Source: Pseudomonadota bacterium (GTDB lineage Bacteria > Pseudomonadota > Gammaproteobacteria > Steroidobacterales > Steroidobacteraceae). From it: DNA of 64,000 bases. The notes under the pieces were generated by a model. It made no database searches. It was not told the DNA's origin and saw only the letters and a program-made list of their open reading frames with translations. Numbering within the stretch: the stretch's first letter is position 1; each line of letters starts with the position of its first letter. Positions 60,863-64,000 of the stretch are shown one piece after another. Location: the NCBI GenBank assembly GCA_037200975.1, contig JBBCGI010000001.1, forward strand, positions 3,741,716 to 3,805,715, written 5' to 3'. Made by a program: the position numbers and the translations under genes.

Positions 60863-63800
60863 ACGCTCCGAACAAACTACTCGCGCTGGCGGTGGCCGCG
60901 TTGTGCGCGGGTTTCGCGCTCGACGCCTCTGCCGCGCCGAAGAAGAAAGAAAAGACCATCGGCGAGCTCAGCGCGCGCCCCGTGGTCGTGCAGCCGGATC
61001 TGAAGGTGGAAGCCAGCGCCGCGCGCGCCATGGACAACTACCGCCGCTTCCTCGAATTGCAGAAGACCGATCCGCAGCTGCGCGCCGAAGCGCTGCGCCG
61101 TCTCGCCGACCTCAATATGGAAGCGGGCGAGGGCGATCGCATGGCGACCGAGGCCAACGCGATCGACCAGCAGGGTGGCGAGGCCATCAAGCTCTACACC
61201 AGCCTGCTCAAGAGCTACCCCGACTATCCGCGCAACGACCAGGTGCTCTACCAGCTCGCGCGCGCCTATGAAACCACCGGCCAGCCGGAAAAAGCGCTGG
61301 CGACGCTCAACGAAGTGCTGCGCAAGTATCCGCGCTCGCCGCAGATGGACGAAGTGCAGTTCCGTCGCGGTGAGCTGCTGTTCTCCGCCAGGGAATACCG
61401 CCAGGCGCAGGACGCCTATCAATTCGTCGTCACCAAGGGCGACAAGGCCGCGTTCCTCTCGCAGAGCCTGTACAAACACGGCTGGTCGCTGTTCAAGCAG
61501 GGCCTGAACGAAGAAAGCCTGCCGTCGTTCGCGGGCGTGCTCGATCGCGCCATGTTGACCAAACAGACGCACCAGCTCATCCCGATCGACAAACTACCGC
61601 GCGCCAGCCGCGAGCTCGCCGACGACACGTTGCGCGTCATGGCGGTCACGTTCTCCTACGATGACGACTCGATCGGCGCGATCGACAAATTCCTCTCCGC
61701 GCGCGGCAATCCTGCGTACGCGCCCATCATCTATGCGCGTCTCGGCGACCTGTACGTCGAGAAGGAGCGCTTCCAGGATGCCGCGAGTGTGTACCGCGCG
61801 TTCGCGCAGCGCGAGCCGAACAGCGAGTACTCGCCCGGCCTTTCGATGCAGGCCATCGAGGCGTATCGCAAGGGCGGCTTCACCGAGCTGGTGCTCGACG
61901 GCAAACGCGAATACGTCGCGCTGTACAACTACGGCACCTCGTTCTGGCAGGGCCGCAACAAGGCCGACTACCCGAACATCGCCAAGGAACTGAAGACCAA
62001 CCTCAAGGACGTGGCGCAGTACTTCCACGCCGAGGCGCAGAAGACCAAGAAGGTGGATCAGTACCGCGAGGCGGCGCGCTGGTATCGCACCTATCTGGAA
62101 TCCTTCCCGGATGATCCGGAATCGTTCGGCACCAACTACCTGCTGTCCGAGGCGCTCTATTCGAGCGAGGACTATCAGGGCGCCGCCACGGAATTCGCCA
62201 AGGCCGCGTACAACTACCCGCGCAATCCCCGTTCGGCGGCAGCCGCGTATGCCGCGCTCGGTTCGTACGCCAAGTACGAAGAGAAACTGCCGCCGGCCGA
62301 AAAAATCGAAGCGCACAAGCTCGCGGTCGATGCGGGCGTGAAGTTCGGCACCAGTTTCCCCGAACATCCGGACAGCTCGGGTGTGTTGACGCGCGCCGCC
62401 GAAGACATCTTCGCCACACAGGATCTGCAGCGTTCGATCGAAGTGGCGAACCTCGTGCTGGCGCATCAGCCGCCGGCCGATCAGCCGAAACGCCGCATCG
62501 CGTACACCATCATCGGCCAGGCGAATTTCGATTTGCTGCAGTTCCCGGAAGCCGAGCAGGGGTACGTTGCTGCGCGCGACCTGCTGCCGCCCAACGACAA
62601 GATGCGCGCGGATCTCACCGAGCGCATCGCCTCGGCGGTCTATCGCCAGGGCGAAGCGAAACAGAAGGCGGGCGACAGCCTGGGAGCGGTCGACGATTTC
62701 CTGCGCATCTCGCAGGTCGCGGGCACTTCCAAGATCGCCGCGCAGGCCGAATACGACGCCGGCGCGCAGCTCATCATCCTCAAGGAATTCCCGCGCGCCA
62801 TCACGGTGCTCGAGCGGTTCCGCACCAACAATCCGAAGAGCGAGTACACCGCGGATGTCACGCGCAAGCTCGCGGTCGCCTACGGCGAGACCGGACAGGC
62901 CGGCCAGGCGGCGGTCGAGTTCGAACGCATCGCGATGAATCCGGCGGAGTCGAAGGACATCCAGCGCGAGGCCAACCTGAGCGCGGCGGATCTGTACACC
63001 AAGGCCGGCAACACGCCGAAAGCCGTGAGCATGCTCGAGCGCTTCGTCGTCACCTATCCCACGCCGGTGAGCGATTCGATCGAAGCGCGCCAGAAGCTCG
63101 CGGACATCGCGGGCAACGCCGGCAACATCGAAGGCCAGCGCCGCTGGCAGCGCGAGATCGTCGCCGCCGATCGCAATGCGGGGCCCAACCGCACCGATCG
63201 CACGCAGTATCTCGCCGCCAAATCGCAGCTCGCGCTCGCATCGCCGACTCGCGATGAATACCGCAGCATCCCGCTGGCGCTGCCCCTGAAGGCGTCGCTG
63301 GCGAAGAAACGCAAGGCCATGGAAGCGGCGCTTGGCGCGTACAAGACGGCGGCCGACTACCGCGTCGCCGAAGTGACCACGCTCGCGACTTTCGAGATCG
63401 CGGAGATCTACCGCCAGCTCGGCAAGGACATCATGAAGTCCGAGCGGCCGAAGAAACTCACCGGCGACAGCCTGGACGAGTACAACTCGCTGCTCGAAGA
63501 ACAGGCGTTCCCGTTCGAAGAGCAGGCGATCAAGACACATGAGATCAACACGGCGCGCACGCGCGAAGCCGTGTACGACGAGGGCGTGAAGAAGAGCTTC
63601 GCCGCGCTGGCCGAGCTCAAGCCCGGCCGCTACGGCAAGACCGAGATGATCGGCACGTCGTTCGATGCCGTCGTGCCCGCGCTGCCGCCCGTGCAGGCGC
63701 CGGAGCCGGTCATCGCGACTCCCGCGGACCCAACCCAGCCTGCCGTGGCTAACAATGCGACGCCCGCCGCCGCTCCTGCGGGCCCGGTGGTTCCGAAAGC

Positions 63801-64000
63801 GCCGGCGCGCGCCAGCGCGGATTTCACGCGCGCGTTGCAATTGATGCGCAGCGATCCGACGCAGGCCAGTCTCGAATTCCAGCTGATGACGCAGACGTAC
63901 CCGGATCTGCCGGGGCCGTACGCCAACCTCGGCCTGCTGTATCGCAACGCCAGCCAGCTGCCCGAGGCGGAAGCCGCCTTCGCGAAGGCGACCGAGCGCG
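60859..64000 (+). CDS. Giant exported TPR protein, truncated by the window end
   Basis: More than 1047 residues, no stop before the window edge. I chose GTG 60859: it overlaps the preceding TGA (GTGA), gives a signal peptide NKLLALAVAALCAGFALDASA, and the frame stays open to the end. TPR-like repeats run through most of it (YYRRFLELQK type; AIKLYTSLLKSYPDYP; AREYRQAQDAYQFVV; EEFAKAAYNYPRNPRS). A Pro/Ala-rich linker at about residues 935-980 is followed by another TPR (SADFTRALQLMRSDPTQA). It resembles AgmU/GltD-like scaffolds, which is inference. Confidence 0.85.
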   Translation, partial: MNAPNKLLALAVAALCAGFALDASAAPKKKEKTIGELSARPVVVQPDLKVEASAARAMDNYRRFLELQKTDPQLRAEALRRLADLNMEAGEGDRMATEANAIDQQGGEAIKLYTSLLKSYPDYPRNDQVLYQLARAYETTGQPEKALATLNEVLRKYPRSPQMDEVQFRRGELLFSAREYRQAQDAYQFVVTKGDKAAFLSQSLYKHGWSLFKQGLNEESLPSFAGVLDRAMLTKQTHQLIPIDKLPRASRELADDTLRVMAVTFSYDDDSIGAIDKFLSARGNPAYAPIIYARLGDLYVEKERFQDAASVYRAFAQREPNSEYSPGLSMQAIEAYRKGGFTELVLDGKREYVALYNYGTSFWQGRNKADYPNIAKELKTNLKDVAQYFHAEAQKTKKVDQYREAARWYRTYLESFPDDPESFGTNYLLSEALYSSEDYQGAATEFAKAAYNYPRNPRSAAAAYAALGSYAKYEEKLPPAEKIEAHKLAVDAGVKFGTSFPEHPDSSGVLTRAAEDIFATQDLQRSIEVANLVLAHQPPADQPKRRIAYTIIGQANFDLLQFPEAEQGYVAARDLLPPNDKMRADLTERIASAVYRQGEAKQKAGDSLGAVDDFLRISQVAGTSKIAAQAEYDAGAQLIILKEFPRAITVLERFRTNNPKSEYTADVTRKLAVAYGETGQAGQAAVEFERIAMNPAESKDIQREANLSAADLYTKAGNTPKAVSMLERFVVTYPTPVSDSIEARQKLADIAGNAGNIEGQRRWQREIVAADRNAGPNRTDRTQYLAAKSQLALASPTRDEYRSIPLALPLKASLAKKRKAMEAALGAYKTAADYRVAEVTTLATFEIAEIYRQLGKDIMKSERPKKLTGDSLDEYNSLLEEQAFPFEEQAIKTHEINTARTREAVYDEGVKKSFAALAELKPGRYGKTEMIGTSFDAVVPALPPVQAPEPVIATPADPTQPAVANNATPAAAPAGPVVPKAPARASADFTRALQLMRSDPTQASLEFQLMTQTYPDLPGPYANLGLLYRNASQLPEAEAAFAKATER

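Noticed and set aside
61594-63840. 748-codon minus-strand open frame
   Set aside because: It lies entirely opposite the giant TPR gene, whose signal peptide, coupling and repeats are convincing.
1-64000. tRNA or rRNA genes, CRISPR arrays, insertion sequences or prophage
   Set aside because: No cloverleaf, direct-repeat array or transposase/integrase frame was recognised; the repeated palindromes lack spacer regularity.

Overview
The window is a GC-rich bacterial chromosome segment with densely packed genes on both strands. Outer-membrane proteins (a TonB receptor, several beta-barrels, TolC, an RND pump) and signal-peptide lipoproteins show a Gram-negative. Gene content fits a gammaproteobacterium, perhaps near Steroidobacterales/Xanthomonadales. 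That placement is an inference from gene style, since the window has no rRNA or tRNA. I found no phage, insertion sequence, CRISPR array, tRNA or riboswitch.

Region 1 (0-35 kb) is a mosaic of small units. It holds a small HTH protein; a TonB receptor with a TPR gene; a patatin-family type Vd autotransporter; two GNAT acetyltransferases, one of AAC(6') type; a kinase-like protein; and a fused lysophospholipid transporter/acyltransferase behind a TPR gene. It also holds msrA, an exported ThuA-like protein beside an exported PQQ dehydrogenase with a cytochrome c domain, a LytS/LytTR pair, a Tat-type epimerase, a desaturase, a CPBP protease, a large CheB-CheR-PAS-histidine kinase-receiver hybrid, an alpha/beta hydrolase, an AlkD-like repair protein and a SRAP protein. 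Many neighbours are convergent. Six junctions carry long, near-perfect inverted repeats built on AAAGGGGACATGCC or AAAGGGGACAGATC arms. The arms often contain the stop codons of both flanking genes, and two elements are nested.

Region 2 (35-44 kb) is a heavy-metal efflux operon on the minus strand (small His-containing protein, TolC, adaptor, CzcA-type RND pump). It is followed by a SYLF protein, an exported flavin transferase (ApbE) and transaldolase.

Region 3 (44-64 kb) is the most unusual part: two divergent operons around a 310-bp spacer at 51.6-51.9 kb. Leftward runs an HzsA-like beta-propeller lipoprotein with two CxxCH haem sites, an SH3/beta-barrel protein, a second beta-barrel lipoprotein, a TlpA thioredoxin, a DUF4266 lipoprotein, a DUF3570 outer-membrane protein and threonine synthase. 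Rightward runs a monohaem protein, a LamG lipoprotein with two CxxCH sites and a Tat-exported DUF1501-like protein. After a strong terminator come a second TlpA-like protein, a periplasmic coiled-coil protein and two large exported TPR proteins; the last gene runs off the window. I read this as a candidate envelope-spanning redox and surface apparatus with resemblance to the Glt/Agl trans-envelope machinery. The proposal is inference and hinges on what lies just beyond 64 kb.
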